Positions 1 to 9,091 of a DNA stretch of 64,000 nucleotides are shown here, piece by piece (positions within the stretch are counted from its first letter, which is position 1; every line of letters starts with the position of its first letter). Below the pieces are notes generated by a model that was given only the letters and a program-made list of their open reading frames with translations, ran no database searches and was not told where the DNA came from. The stretch comes from DASQPA01 sp963757335. GTDB lineage: Bacteria; Acidobacteriota; Thermoanaerobaculia; Multivoradales; UBA5704. The DNA lies in the NCBI GenBank assembly GCA_963757335.1, contig CAVWRJ010000008.1:372001-436000 (forward strand), in the 5' to 3' direction. A program made the position numbers and the translations under genes.

Positions 1-1
1 T

Positions 2-1015
2 TCACCGCTCGATCGTGGCGAGGAGCTTCTCGGTGTCGGCGGCGGTCTGCTTGACCGATTCGACGCCGTCCAGAAGCTCGTCGAGCTGCCCCGAGAGCTC
101 CTGCGGCGACTGCATGGTGACGATCTGATCGGCGATCAGCTGGAAGGAGTTCGAGATCAGGTCGAGCTGGCCGCGCGCCACCTCCAGGTAGCGGTGGATC
201 TCGGTGATCTTCTCGATCCGCTTGTTGAGGATCGAGAGGTTCTTCCTGGCGATGCCGGTCTGCTGGTCGTCCGCCGGGGCAGTGGCCCCGGTGGCGGCTC
301 CGGGACTGGCGGGACCGGCGGAGCCGAGGGCCTGCTCGATCCGCCGCTTGTCGGCCGCCAGCCGGTGCTCGTCGACCGAGCCCAGGTACTCTTCGTAACG
401 GGCGCAGGTGATCGAGAGGTCGATGAAGGCGCTGACCAGGCGGTCGGTCTTGTCGAGCTCGCCGCGCAGCATCTCGCCGGCAAAGGAGGGGTTCTGCGCC
501 GCCAGGCGGCGGATCTCCCGCTGGCCGTCGAGGAGCTCCATCACCCGCTGCCGCGCCTCGGGCGCGAGGATCGAGAGGCGGGCGTTCCTCGCCCGCTCCT
601 CCGCCTCCTGCTGCAGCTTCTCGACCTGCGGGTCCCAGAAGGCCCGGCGCAGCAGGCTCGACTCGGGGGCATGGAGCATCCACAGCCCTTCGAGGCCGAG
701 GGTCGCGAGGGCGAGGAGGGGGTTCAAGGTGAGCACCGAGGCGGCGATCCCGCCGGTCAGGAGCGAGAGGTTGTAGGGGTTTTGAAAGGCGAGCTTCCAG
801 TAGGGCCGCTTCTCGGCGCTCACCGTCCGCGCCCACTCGGCGGTGGTCTTCGCCGTCGTCAGGAGGTCGGTGTCGGGACCGAGGGCCTGGGCCGGCAGGT
901 TCGCTCGCACCGGGGTCGCCGGCTTTGTCGATGTCGCCGATGTCGCAGACGTTGCCGACGTGGCCGGCGTCGCCGGTCTCGTCGGGGTCCGCGGTCGATT
1001 GCCGGAGCTCTCCAT
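2..1015 (-). CDS. Membrane-associated coiled-coil protein, last visible gene of the PspA operon
   Basis: A 337-residue protein that I do not recognise by family. Residues 8-35 are a low-complexity Thr/Pro/Ala-Ser segment encoded by a 9-bp-phased DNA repeat (about 925-990). Residues ~80-115 hold two closely spaced hydrophobic stretches that could form a membrane hairpin. The rest is charged, helical and rich in Glu/Arg, as expected for coiled coil. The start is the ATG at 1013-1015, 10 nt after the stop of the ABC ATPase gene, so it is probably co-transcribed with it. In this operon it could be a membrane anchor or effector of the PspA/ABC module, but that is inference. The stop lies at the window edge, so the operon may continue outside. 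Confidence 0.75.
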   Translation of the reverse strand: MESSGNRPRTPTRPATPATSATSATSATSTKPATPVRANLPAQALGPDTDLLTTAKTTAEWARTVSAEKRPYWKLAFQNPYNLSLLTGGIAASVLTLNPLLALATLGLEGLWMLHAPESSLLRRAFWDPQVEKLQQEAEERARNARLSILAPEARQRVMELLDGQREIRRLAAQNPSFAGEMLRGELDKTDRLVSAFIDLSITCARYEEYLGSVDEHRLAADKRRIEQALGSAGPASPGAATGATAPADDQQTGIARKNLSILNKRIEKITEIHRYLEVARGQLDLISNSFQLIADQIVTMQSPQELSGQLDELLDGVESVKQTAADTEKLLATIER

Positions 1016-1024
1016 CTGGAGATT

Positions 1025-1948
<924 letters not shown>

Positions 1949-1952
<4 letters not shown>

Positions 1953-2751
1953 GCCGCCTCCCGCCAGCCGAAGAGCAGCGAGCTCAACGTGCGGATGATG
2001 AAGTCGGTGAGGAGGCCGATGCCGCCGATGACGAGGAGGCCGGCGAAGGCCCACGAGGCCTTCTGGTGGGTGCGGGCGAGCTCGATCATGTAGCCCAGGC
2101 CGTGCTCCGGGTTGACCGCCTCGGCGAGGATGACGTAGGTCCAGGAGATCGCGTTCATCACCCGGAAGGAGTCGAAGATCTCGGGGAGCGCCGCCGGCAC
2201 CAGCACGGTGCGGATCACCTGCCAGCGGCTGGCCCCCAGGGTGAGCGAGGTCTGCACCAGCTCCTCGGGCACCGCCCGGATCGCCGTGATGACGACCTGG
2301 CAGCAGAAAGGCGAAGACGCCGAGGAAGAGGAAGGCGATCTTCTCCCGCTCGTAGATCCCGAACCAGAGGATGAGGAGCGAGATGAAGGCCGAGATCGGC
2401 ATGTAGCGCAGCGGCGCCACGACCGGCTCGAAGAAGCGGTTGATCGGCTCGAAGGCCCCCATCAGGACGCCGAGCGGCAGCGCCACCGCCGAGGCGAGGA
2501 GGAAGGCGAGGGCGATGCGCCGGGTCGAGACCAGGATCGCCCGCCCAGAGGTCGTACTGGAGGAAGAGCTGGAGCGTGCCGCGGACGGTCTCGGTGGGGG
2601 AGGGGAGGAAATCGGGCGCCACGAGGTGGCCGTAGGAGAGCAGGCACCAGGCGCCGAAGACGAGGAGGGGGGCGAAGAACCCGAGCAACGTCGCGGTCGT
2701 CCGCGGCAGCGGCTCGCGCAGGGCGAAGAGGTGAGATTTTTTCGGTGTCAT
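1949..2751 (-). CDS. ABC transporter permease, NitT/TauT (BPD_transp_1) type (two frameshifts)
   Basis: Inner-membrane subunit of a nitrate/sulfonate/taurine-like importer. The reading starts at MTPKKSHLFAL (2749-2751) and shows a first membrane segment, then ILVSTRRIALAFLLASAVAL, a loop, and the EAA-like cytoplasmic motif ELVQTSLTLGASRWQ before the last helices, ending WREAA. The protein is split over three frames. One extra base near 2545 (GGG run) and one near 2305 (extra T on the coding strand) restore a continuous protein of normal length for the family. The stop overlaps the ATPase start by 4 nt. The two indels are more easily explained by sequence error than by decay, because all three segments are otherwise well conserved. 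Confidence 0.85.
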
Positions 2752-2845
2752 CTGGTTTCGGTCGTCTGTTCTCGGTCGTCTGGTCTCGGTCGGGTCGTCG
2801 CCCCCTCTTCTTCTCAGCGGGGAGGGGGCGACGACCGGGATCCTT

Positions 2846-4491
2846 CTACTGGGTCGCCAGGACGACCTTGATGTCGGTCCGCCGGTTGAGCTGGCGCCCG
2901 GTCTCCGTGGCGTTGTCCGCCACCGGGTTCGCCGCGCCGTGGCCGATGGTCTGGAAGCGCGCCGCCTCGACGTTGGGGAAGTTCTTGACGATGTAGTCCC
3001 GGACCGCCGCCGCCCGTTTTTCGGAGAGCGTCAGGTTGGCCCTCTGGGGGCCCGTGGCGTCGGTGTTGCCCTCCACCCGCAGGTAGGTGTTGCCGAAGGA
3101 GGTCATGGTCTCGCCCAGGGCGTCGAGCACCAGATAGGAGCCGGCCATGATCTCGTTCGAGCCCGGGGTGAAGTGGATCTGGATCTCCTTGTTGATGATC
3201 GCCCGGTCCTGCGACGACGGAGCCTTGGCGGCGAGCTTGGGCTCGTCGACCTTCTGGCCGGGGTAGGCGGAGGCCAGGGCCTGGAGGAAGCGGGTGTCGG
3301 CCCAGTCCTTGGCCTCGACCGGCCGGGTGACGAGACCCTTCTTCCGCCAGATGACGAAGGCGGTGTCGAAGAGGGTCTCGATAGTGCGGCTTGCCGCCGG
3401 CGAGGCCGTAGAACTGCGCGTTGTCGGCGTAGGGGGTGAGCTTCAGCCCCGAGAGCATGCCGGAGACGGTGTCGGAATCGAGCTTCAGCGCCTTGCCGAC
3501 GAGGGCGTAGGAGCCCTGGGGGTCGTTCTTGATCTGTTCGATCCCTTCGAGCCAGCCGTGGACGAAGTCGCGCACGGTGTCGGGGGCGTGGTCGATCAGG
3601 TCCTGCCGGGCGACCAGGGTGTCGGCGATGATGTTGGTCGCCGCCTGGGTCGACACCAGGACGTGCGCCTCGGCGCCGCGCGCCGTCACCGCGGCCGAGA
3701 GGTCGGGCTCCCAGGTGACGGCGGCGTCGACCTGCTTGGCCTTGAAGATGGCGGCGGCGGCCGGCGCGTCCTGGGTGAAGATGATCCCCTGCTCGACCGC
3801 GGCGCGGTCCTCCGGGGAGAGGCCGGACTGGGCGAGCAGATAGAGGAGGAGGAAGTGCGAGGGGGTGAACTGGGTGCAGGCGATCTTGTGCCCCTTCAAG
3901 CTCCTCGATCGACTTGATCGAGGCGAGCGAGACGATGCCGTCGCCGCCGCGCGACCAGTCCTGCATGACGAAGGACTTGGCCTTCTGGTTCTGCTCGGCG
4001 AGGATCGAGGCCTCGCGGGCCCAGTTGTCGACCGTGTCCCACATGATGTCGACGTCGCCCTTGCGGAAGGCCGCGAGCTTGGACGCCGGGTCTTCGAGGA
4101 GGACGAACTTGACGTCCATCCCGTACTTTTTCTTGAACTCCGAGCCCGGGTTGGGGTCGAGACCGTTGTTGAAGACGATCCCCGGCGAGTGCCCGGCCCA
4201 GGTGTTGATGCCGACGACCAGCGGGCGGTCGAGCTTGCCGCTGCCGCCCAGGTTGCTCGCCGGGGAGACCCCCTCCGAGCCCTTGCCGCGTTCCGGATCG
4301 GGCGGGGCGCTCCCCAGGGCGTCGAAGTCGCCCTTGCTCACGGCCTCGGTCTTCCCCGTGGCCCCGGAGGCGCCCTTGTCCGTCGTCGCCCAGGACTTGA
4401 GGCTGCCCCCCTTGTAGTGCCAGAAGGCGTACCCGAGAACGCCCAGGATGACGACGGTGATAAAGATCTTCGCGAACGGTGTCAGCCTCAT
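2846..4491 (-). CDS. Substrate-binding protein fused to a C-terminal OmpA domain (two frameshifts)
   Basis: Residues ~9-28 are a single hydrophobic anchor and ~30-80 a polar linker. Residues ~85-410 resemble NitT/TauT-type periplasmic binding proteins (PLVVGINTWAGHSPG, GDVDIMWDTVDNWA, AAVTWEPD). The C-terminal ~110 residues are an OmpA-like peptidoglycan-binding domain (IHFTPGSNEI, VEGNTDATG, LSEKRAAAVRDYI, NRRTDIKVVL). Two single-base insertions, near 3897 and 3390, split it; without them one ~548-residue protein is read. I recall this fusion being annotated elsewhere as a phosphate ABC transporter substrate-binding/OmpA family protein. An anchor at one end and a wall-binding domain at the other would tether the binding protein between membrane and peptidoglycan, unlike a free periplasmic protein. 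Confidence 0.85.
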
Positions 4492-4668
4492 GGTTCCTCC
4501 CGCGTCGGTCTCCGCGCAGCCGTCGCCCGGAGGCAGGGCCGCTTCAGAGCGAGCTCTATAGGCAAAGTTAGGTCGGATGTCTCATCGCAGAACGAGCCGA
4601 AGCGTGATGCCTTGGTTCTACCCTCTCGGGGCGGGGCGTACCCCCACCCTCCAAGGGAAAGCAGACGG

Positions 4669-5382
4669 TTACATCGTCTTCTGGCCCTGGGACGCCTGTT
4701 GCGCGGCCCTTTTGGCCTTGAGCTCGGCGAGCTGCTGCTTGGCCTGCACGTCCCCGACCTGGCCGCGGAGCGCGTTCAGGCGAGAGTCGAGCGAGGTGTC
4801 GGCCAGCTCCTTGCCGAGGTTGGCCTCGGCGATCGTCGTCTTGATGTGCTCTCGGACCTTGTCGAGGGCGACCACCTCGGCGTCGACCGAGAGGCCGTCC
4901 AGCTGCTGCTGGATCTTCATCCGCGCCTGCGCCGACTGGAACTTGGCGAGCATGGTGTCGCGCTCGGCCTTGAGCTTCCTGATCTCGCCCTGGACGGTCA
5001 AGAGCGAGGATTTGGCCGACTCGGCGTCCTTGTTGGCCGTCTCGAGCTCGGTCTTCATGTCGTCGAGCTCGGTCGTCAGGCCGTTCTTCTTCTGGATGAG
5101 GACGACGGCCAGGTCGTCCTGGCTGGTCTCGACCGCGGTCGAGAGCTCGGCGTCGGTCTGGGCGAGATCCCGGGTGGCCTTCTTGTAGCGCTCGTCGATG
5201 TCCTCGCGGCGCTTGATGATCGCCGCGGTGGCGCTCCTCAACCGGGTGTACTTCTCGACCATCCCGTTGATGGCGTTCTCGTAGGCGATCTCCGGGTGAC
5301 CCTTCTCGATGTCCGAGATCCATAGCGACAGGAACCCGTTCCACAGGTTGCCGAGACGCGCGAAAAACGAAATGCCTGCCAT
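4669..5382 (-). CDS. PspA/IM30 family protein
   Basis: 237 residues, almost entirely alpha-helical coiled coil, beginning with the amphipathic PspA-type N-terminus (MAGISFFARLGNLWNGFLS) followed by SDIEKGHPEIAYENAINGM, close to the family's usual start. PspA/Vipp1 proteins are ESCRT-III-like and polymerise on stressed membranes; in gammaproteobacteria PspA also represses PspF. No pspF, pspB or pspC is visible here. Instead the gene sits between a hypothetical coiled-coil gene and an ABC/OmpA importer. The C-terminal tail (AELKAKRAAQQASQGQKTM) is short and basic. A 177-bp gap separates it from the substrate-binding gene, so an internal promoter or terminator is possible. Confidence 0.88.
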   Translation of the reverse strand: MAGISFFARLGNLWNGFLSLWISDIEKGHPEIAYENAINGMVEKYTRLRSATAAIIKRREDIDERYKKATRDLAQTDAELSTAVETSQDDLAVVLIQKKNGLTTELDDMKTELETANKDAESAKSSLLTVQGEIRKLKAERDTMLAKFQSAQARMKIQQQLDGLSVDAEVVALDKVREHIKTTIAEANLGKELADTSLDSRLNALRGQVGDVQAKQQLAELKAKRAAQQASQGQKTM

Positions 5383-5407
5383 GGCGTAGTTTCCTTAAGG
5401 TTGACTT

Positions 5408-6106
5408 TCAAGTTTGCGGCGGTGACTGGAGCTTCGGAGAGTCCCGCACGACCTGGGCGACCGCCTCCTGGCCGAAGAATTCGAGGATCTGCTGGACCTC
5501 TAGCTTCTTCGCGTTGCAGGCGCCGACGACCCCCTGCTGCTCGCGGACCCGGCTCTCCGCGGCGGTGCGGATGCGCTCGATCTCCTGCTGGAAAGCGGCG
5601 GCCTTGCGCTCGGCCTCGGCGCGGAACGTCTCCGCCTGGGCGGCGCCGGTCTGGATGTAGCCCTCGAGCGCCTGGATCTCCTGGGCCGAGGCCTCGATGA
5701 TCCGCTCGATGGGGATGCCGAAGGCCTTGAGCGCGGCCGAGACGACCTGCTTCTTGACCGCCGCGGGCGCCTCAGCCGGCAGGTTCAAGAGGAGCTCCTT
5801 CGCCCGCTCGACCTGCCCGCGCTCCTCGGCGGCGATCCCGGCGGCGTCGAAGATCGACTCGAAGTCGAGGTTGCCCGGGGGAACCGGGGCGCCGCCGGCC
5901 GCGATCGTCCCCGCCGGCGTCGCCGCCTGGGCCGCCTGGAAGGCGTCGGGCGCCGGCAGGGTGGGAGCGGGATCTCCCGCGGCAGCGTCCGGGGCGGGCG
6001 CGAAGGGAACGTCCCCCCCCCCGGCGCCCGCGGCATTCGCAGCGTCCTTTTCGATGAACCAGCCGAGGACCGTGTGGCCCAGGCCGCCCTTTTTTTCGTC
6101 ACTCAT
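5408..6106 (-). CDS. Hypothetical coiled-coil protein, first gene of the PspA operon
   Basis: 232 residues with no family I recognise. The N-terminus (MSDEKKGGLGHTVLGWFIEKD) is followed by a long Ala/Pro/Gly-rich linker (~20-80) and an alpha-helical C-terminal half (~85-225) rich in Glu/Ala/Arg with coiled-coil character. There is no signal peptide or membrane segment. It ends 25 bp before pspA on the same strand, so it is very likely the first gene of that operon. It could be a PspA partner, but that is context only. Confidence 0.75.
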   Translation of the reverse strand: MSDEKKGGLGHTVLGWFIEKDAANAAGAGGGDVPFAPAPDAAAGDPAPTLPAPDAFQAAQAATPAGTIAAGGAPVPPGNLDFESIFDAAGIAAEERGQVERAKELLLNLPAEAPAAVKKQVVSAALKAFGIPIERIIEASAQEIQALEGYIQTGAAQAETFRAEAERKAAAFQQEIERIRTAAESRVREQQGVVGACNAKKLEVQQILEFFGQEAVAQVVRDSPKLQSPPQT

Positions 6107-6221
6107 CGTGGTTTGGGGTGAGTCGGAGTAGCTGGAGCACCTTGGGTGCCGACCTGGGACTCATACCAAAATCATATCACGCGCCTTCCCGGTCCATCGG
6201 GTCGACAGAGGCCCGACTACC

Positions 6222-6239
6222 TTGGTACCATGTTACCAA
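6222..6239. promoter_or_regulatory. 18-bp near-perfect inverted repeat, candidate operator
   Basis: TTGGTACCATGTTACCAA pairs in 8 of 9 positions. It lies 17 bp before the ATG at 6257 and about 115 bp from the divergent start at 6106. It is a plausible autoregulatory site for the small protein encoded just downstream. No convincing -35/-10 pair could be assigned with it. Confidence 0.45.
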
Positions 6240-6256
6240 CGTAGGAGGTGGATCGA

Positions 6257-6541
6257 ATGAAACCGGAAGAGAACCCGCTGTTCGTCGTCGAGCGCGTGCA
6301 GACGGGGGTACGGCTGGAGAAGCGGCTACTCAAGGTGCTGAAGGCGCTCGCCGAGTACTACGACCTCTCGCTCGGCGACCTCCTGGAGGGGATCGTGCTC
6401 CACGCCTTCGACGGCAAGCTCCCGTTCAGCCCCGAGTCGCTGGCGCGGATCGCCGATCTGAAGAAAGTCTACGGGCTCGACTTGGACGCCTCGGCGAGCC
6501 ACCGGCTCCAGGAGAAGGGGGGCGACAGCCATGGAGGATAA
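6257..6541 (+). CDS. Small protein, possible ribbon-helix-helix regulator
   Basis: 94 residues. The ATG at 6257 is preferred over the in-frame GTG at 6248 because an AGGAGG (6243-6248) sits 8 nt upstream of the ATG. The central part (TGVRLEKRLLKVLKALAEYY, DLSLGDLLEGIVLHAF) has the strand-helix-helix pattern of RHH proteins, but I cannot assign a family. It overlaps the next gene by 11 nt, so the two are co-translated. A palindrome just upstream fits autoregulation. Confidence 0.65.
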   Translation: MKPEENPLFVVERVQTGVRLEKRLLKVLKALAEYYDLSLGDLLEGIVLHAFDGKLPFSPESLARIADLKKVYGLDLDASASHRLQEKGGDSHGG

Positions 6542-6941
6542 CGACTTCGTGACCGCCTTCGAGACCTGCGCCCTGCCGAGCCACGACTTCCATCACCGCG
6601 ACCACGTGCGTCTGGCCTGGCTCTACCTTAAAGACCTGCCGCCGGCCGAGGCCCTGGTCCGCTTCTCGGGCGGGCTGCAGCGCTTCGCCGAGGCCCACGG
6701 TCACCCCGGCCTCTACCACGAGACCCTCACCTGGGCCTATCTCCTCTTGATCCGCGAGCGCATGGCGCGGAGCGAGAACGCCACCTTCGAGGCCTTCGCC
6801 GCCGCCCACCCCGACCTCCTCACCTGGAAGCCGTCGATCCTCGCCCACTACTACCGGGAGGAGACCCTGGGCTCGGAGCTGGCGCGGCGGGTGTTCCTGC
6901 TGCCGGATCGCCTCGCCGTCGATATAGCGGAGAGAGGGTAG
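6531..6941 (+). CDS. Conserved hypothetical protein, His-rich
   Basis: 136 residues, helical, cytoplasmic. The motif HDFHHRDHVRLAWLYL near residue 20 and HGHPGLYHETLTWAYL near 60 hold clustered histidines that could bind metal. This resembles a widespread conserved hypothetical family whose function I do not know. It is translationally coupled to the preceding small gene, and array A starts about 20 bp after its stop. Confidence 0.7.
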   Translation: MEDNDFVTAFETCALPSHDFHHRDHVRLAWLYLKDLPPAEALVRFSGGLQRFAEAHGHPGLYHETLTWAYLLLIRERMARSENATFEAFAAAHPDLLTWKPSILAHYYREETLGSELARRVFLLPDRLAVDIAERG

Positions 6942-6959
6942 CGTCTCCGGGAGGGTCAG

Positions 6960-7412
6960 GAACCTCTCTGGGAGCTCCCGGAACCCTTGGGAGATCGCCT
7001 TCGAACCTCTCCGGCACCGTCCGCTCCCCTCCAGTCCCCGCCAAAACACTTCCGGGAGCCGCAAAAACCTCTCTCGGTTCCTTCCCAAGCCCATAAAGTT
7101 TCCGCACCGGCCTCCAAAGTCTCTTCCCAAAGGCCTCTGGATTGAATTCAAGACCGGGGACATTGAATCCGAGACCCTTGAGACCGAACCCGAGGCCTCG
7201 CGGGTCGAATTCGAGACCCTTGAGACTGAACTTGAGGGCTCTCGGGTCGAACCCGAGACCTCCGAGACCGAGCTCGAGGACTTTCGAGTTGAATCCGAGA
7301 CCTTTGAGACCGAACTCGAGGACTCGCGAGTCGAATCCGAGACCCCTGGAATGGAATCCGCGACCTCCGGGACTGAATCGGAGACCTTCGCGGCTGAATG
7401 CGAGACCCTCGG
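6960..7412. repeat. Array A: degenerate 21-bp tandem array, two consensus blocks
   Basis: This is the intergenic stretch between the gene ending at 6941 and the antitoxin at 7519. Block 2 (7144-7412) has 13 units that start every 21 bp without a single indel (7144, 7165, 7186 ... 7396). Each begins GAAT/GAAC then CCGAGACC or a variant, and ends in variable sequence. Block 1 (about 6960-7143) keeps a 21-bp register of a weaker core, AACCTCTC (6961, 6982, 7066 and others). All three frames can be read as heptapeptide repeats simply because 21 is a multiple of 3. No ribosome-binding site or start supports a protein. The sequence from 7413 to 7495 shows nothing recognisable. Confidence 0.85.
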
Positions 7413-7495
7413 GTGGCGGGAGAAGTTTTTCAGGAGCCTGGCCGAGGTATTGGAGGCGGCCCATGGCGAGCAGGAGCGCACCTTGCCATTTGAGG

Positions 7496-7515
7496 AGTGA
7501 CACTTTAGTATCACT
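7496..7515. promoter_or_regulatory. 20-bp inverted repeat upstream of phd/parE, candidate operator
   Basis: AGTGACACTTTAGTATCACT pairs at 8 of 10 positions and ends 3 bp before the antitoxin ATG. Phd/YefM antitoxins bind such palindromes to repress their own operon, so this is the likely autoregulatory site. Confidence 0.55.
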
Positions 7516-7518
7516 CGC

Positions 7519-7776
7519 ATGCGCACCGAGCTAGTCACCACCCTCAAGCGTCAGGCCACGGATCTGCTGGCGGAGCTCGAGCGGGACCGAGAGCCGATTC
7601 TTATCACCCAGCATGGCGTGCCGAGCGCCTACCTCGTGGATGTGGAAAGTTATGAAACTTTGCAGCGGCGCATGACGCTGCTGGAAGGCATCGCCCGTGG
7701 CGAAAGGGCAATTGAAGAGGGCCGAACCGTCACTCATGCTGAGGCCAAGAAGCGCATGGCCCGATGGCTGAAGTAA
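7519..7776 (+). CDS. Phd/YefM-family antitoxin
   Basis: 85 residues. The N-terminal DNA-binding fold has the family's typical pattern: KRQATDLLAELERDREPILITQHGVPSAYLV followed by DVESYETLQRRM (split here at family landmarks). The C-terminal ~30 residues are the charged toxin-neutralising tail. It overlaps the toxin gene by 13 nt. The start is the ATG at 7519, just after the palindrome at 7496-7515, so the operon is probably autorepressed. Confidence 0.85.
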   Translation: MRTELVTTLKRQATDLLAELERDREPILITQHGVPSAYLVDVESYETLQRRMTLLEGIARGERAIEEGRTVTHAEAKKRMARWLK

Positions 7777-8270
7777 TCTGGACCGAGCCGGCGCTCGGCG
7801 ATCTCGACGCCATAGCTGACTACATCGCACTGGAGAGTCCAGAAGCGGCGCGTCGGCTGGTTCAAAGAATTTTTCGGCATGTCGATCAGCTGGAAGAGCA
7901 CCCGCGAAGCGGCTCCAAGCCTCAAGAGCTCAAAGGCTGGCGGTATCGGCAGATCGTCGAACCCCCCTGCCGAGTCTTCTATCGCGAGGATTCCGGCCGC
8001 GTTTTCATCTTGCATGTCATGCGCGCCGAGCGCCTGCTCCGGACAAGGTTACTCGCCGAGCGGTACGACAGAAGAACGCTGGTCGAGACCGTCAACCAGG
8101 CATTCGAGGACGAGCCGCCGACTTCGGAAGAGAAAGAGCTGCTGCAAGGCATTCGCGGCACCCAGCGGCGGCGCGTCCGAGATATCCTCCCGTTCGAGGG
8201 GCCGGCCGGAGCATCAGGCGGGCGAAGAGGATGCGGGCCACCGGGCTCTAGGAATGCAATGGGAAACTAG
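7764..8270 (+). CDS. ParE/RelE-family toxin with unusual C-terminal extension
   Basis: Residues 1-95 match the ParE/RelE fold: MAEVIWTEPALGDLDAIADY, the LEEHPRSGSKPQEL turn, RYRQIVEPPCRVFYRED and VFILHVMRAERLL. Such toxins either poison gyrase (ParE) or cleave mRNA at the ribosome (RelE). The sequence cannot say which; the overall look is ParE-like. The family usually ends near residue 100, but here the frame runs to 168. The last ~25 residues (GPAGASGGRRG...) look like read-through of non-coding DNA, so the true end may differ through an indel. Confidence 0.8.
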   Translation: MAEVIWTEPALGDLDAIADYIALESPEAARRLVQRIFRHVDQLEEHPRSGSKPQELKGWRYRQIVEPPCRVFYREDSGRVFILHVMRAERLLRTRLLAERYDRRTLVETVNQAFEDEPPTSEEKELLQGIRGTQRRRVRDILPFEGPAGASGGRRGCGPPGSRNAMGN

Positions 8271-8337
8271 TCCCGAAGGGGCGGCGGCATTTAGCCAAGG
8301 GCGTAAGCCCCTGGTTTCGTCAAACCCATTGAATCCA

Positions 8338-8397
8338 AAGCCCCGGAGGGGCGACGGCAATCAGCGACCTGGAACTGCCGTCGCCCCTATGGGGCTT
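8338..8397. repeat. Long inverted repeat (22-nt arms, 16-nt loop)
   Basis: Arms at 8338-8359 and 8376-8397 (AAGCCCC... GGGGCGACGGCA and its complement) match at 20 of 22 positions. It would form a strong hairpin in RNA or single-stranded DNA. It looks like a REP- or MITE-type intergenic element. It lies in the gene-free stretch 8271-8587 together with the 29-bp dispersed repeat; I see nothing else there except a short GC-rich leader before 8588. Confidence 0.65.
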
Positions 8398-8417
8398 CAA
8401 TTTTTGGAAAGGCCCAG

Positions 8418-8446
8418 CCCAGATCCTTCGCAGGCTCAGGATGACG
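8418..8446 (+). repeat. 29-bp dispersed intergenic repeat, copy 1
   Basis: The 29 bases CCCAGATCCTTCGCAGG..ATGACG recur exactly, inverted, at 56949-56977. The CCTTCGCAGGCTCAGGATGA-type sequence resembles a short repeat common in many environmental bacterial genomes. It is intergenic in both places. Confidence 0.7.
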
Positions 8447-8587
8447 GTTAGGGGAGGTTACGGGGGGCCCAGAGAGAGGGACGCTGGGGCGAACAGCTCC
8501 ACCGTGAGCCTTTCCTTGGGGTTGTAGGATAAGCTTCATTCCACTATCCGAATCAGAGACGGGTGGTAGCTGAGGGAGAGCGGGGAG

Positions 8588-9046
8588 ATGTCCAAAGGGT
8601 GGATCGGGTTTGGCTGTGCCATGGTCGTGATCGTCCTACTCGTGGTGGGCGTCGTCATCTCCCGCTCGTTCATGAAGACCATGGTCCACAATAGAGTCAG
8701 CTATTATCTCGCGGCGCTCCGGGAGGGACAGGAGCGCGGCAGGAAGCTCGACGAGAAAAGCTGCCTGGCCGAAGCCGTCGAGCGCCATAGAACCCAGAGA
8801 TCACGCCCTCCATCACGCGAGGGGATTCTCTTGAACGGCTGCTTGGAGACCAGCAAGGCCTCCGCCGACTTCTGCGTCGGCGTTCCTGGGAAGGAGCTTT
8901 TCTCCGAGAAGGAGAGCTGGCTGGCTGCCCGCTGCAAGGAGGCCGGATTCAGCGATCCCTCTTGCGCCTATCTCTTTCGTCAGGTCATCGACTACTGCTC
9001 CAGGCCGGCAGACCGACGCAAGTTCAGCCTAAAGCCGGCGACCTGA
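8588..9046 (+). CDS. Hypothetical single-pass membrane protein
   Basis: 152 residues. Residues 7-27 form one clear transmembrane helix (GCAMVVIVLLVVGVVI), leaving a ~120-residue domain with five cysteines (CLAEA, NGCLET, FCVGV, RCKEAG, SCAYLF, YCSRP region), probably outside the membrane and disulfide-bonded. No family recognised. The ATG at 8588 follows a GGGGAGAT stretch that can serve as ribosome-binding site. It stands alone, convergent with the ABC-F gene. Confidence 0.65.
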   Translation: MSKGWIGFGCAMVVIVLLVVGVVISRSFMKTMVHNRVSYYLAALREGQERGRKLDEKSCLAEAVERHRTQRSRPPSREGILLNGCLETSKASADFCVGVPGKELFSEKESWLAARCKEAGFSDPSCAYLFRQVIDYCSRPADRRKFSLKPAT

Positions 9047-9091
9047 ACGGCGCCGCGCCCGAGGCGTGACGCTCCTGGCTTGCGCCCCTTC

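Noticed and set aside
6426..7547. Long open frames across array A giving Ser- or Pro-rich heptapeptide repeat proteins on both strands
   Set aside because: All frames stay open because the 21-bp unit has no stop. There is no ribosome-binding site, and the frames overlap real genes; array C with a 20-bp unit shows that the arrays are not coding.
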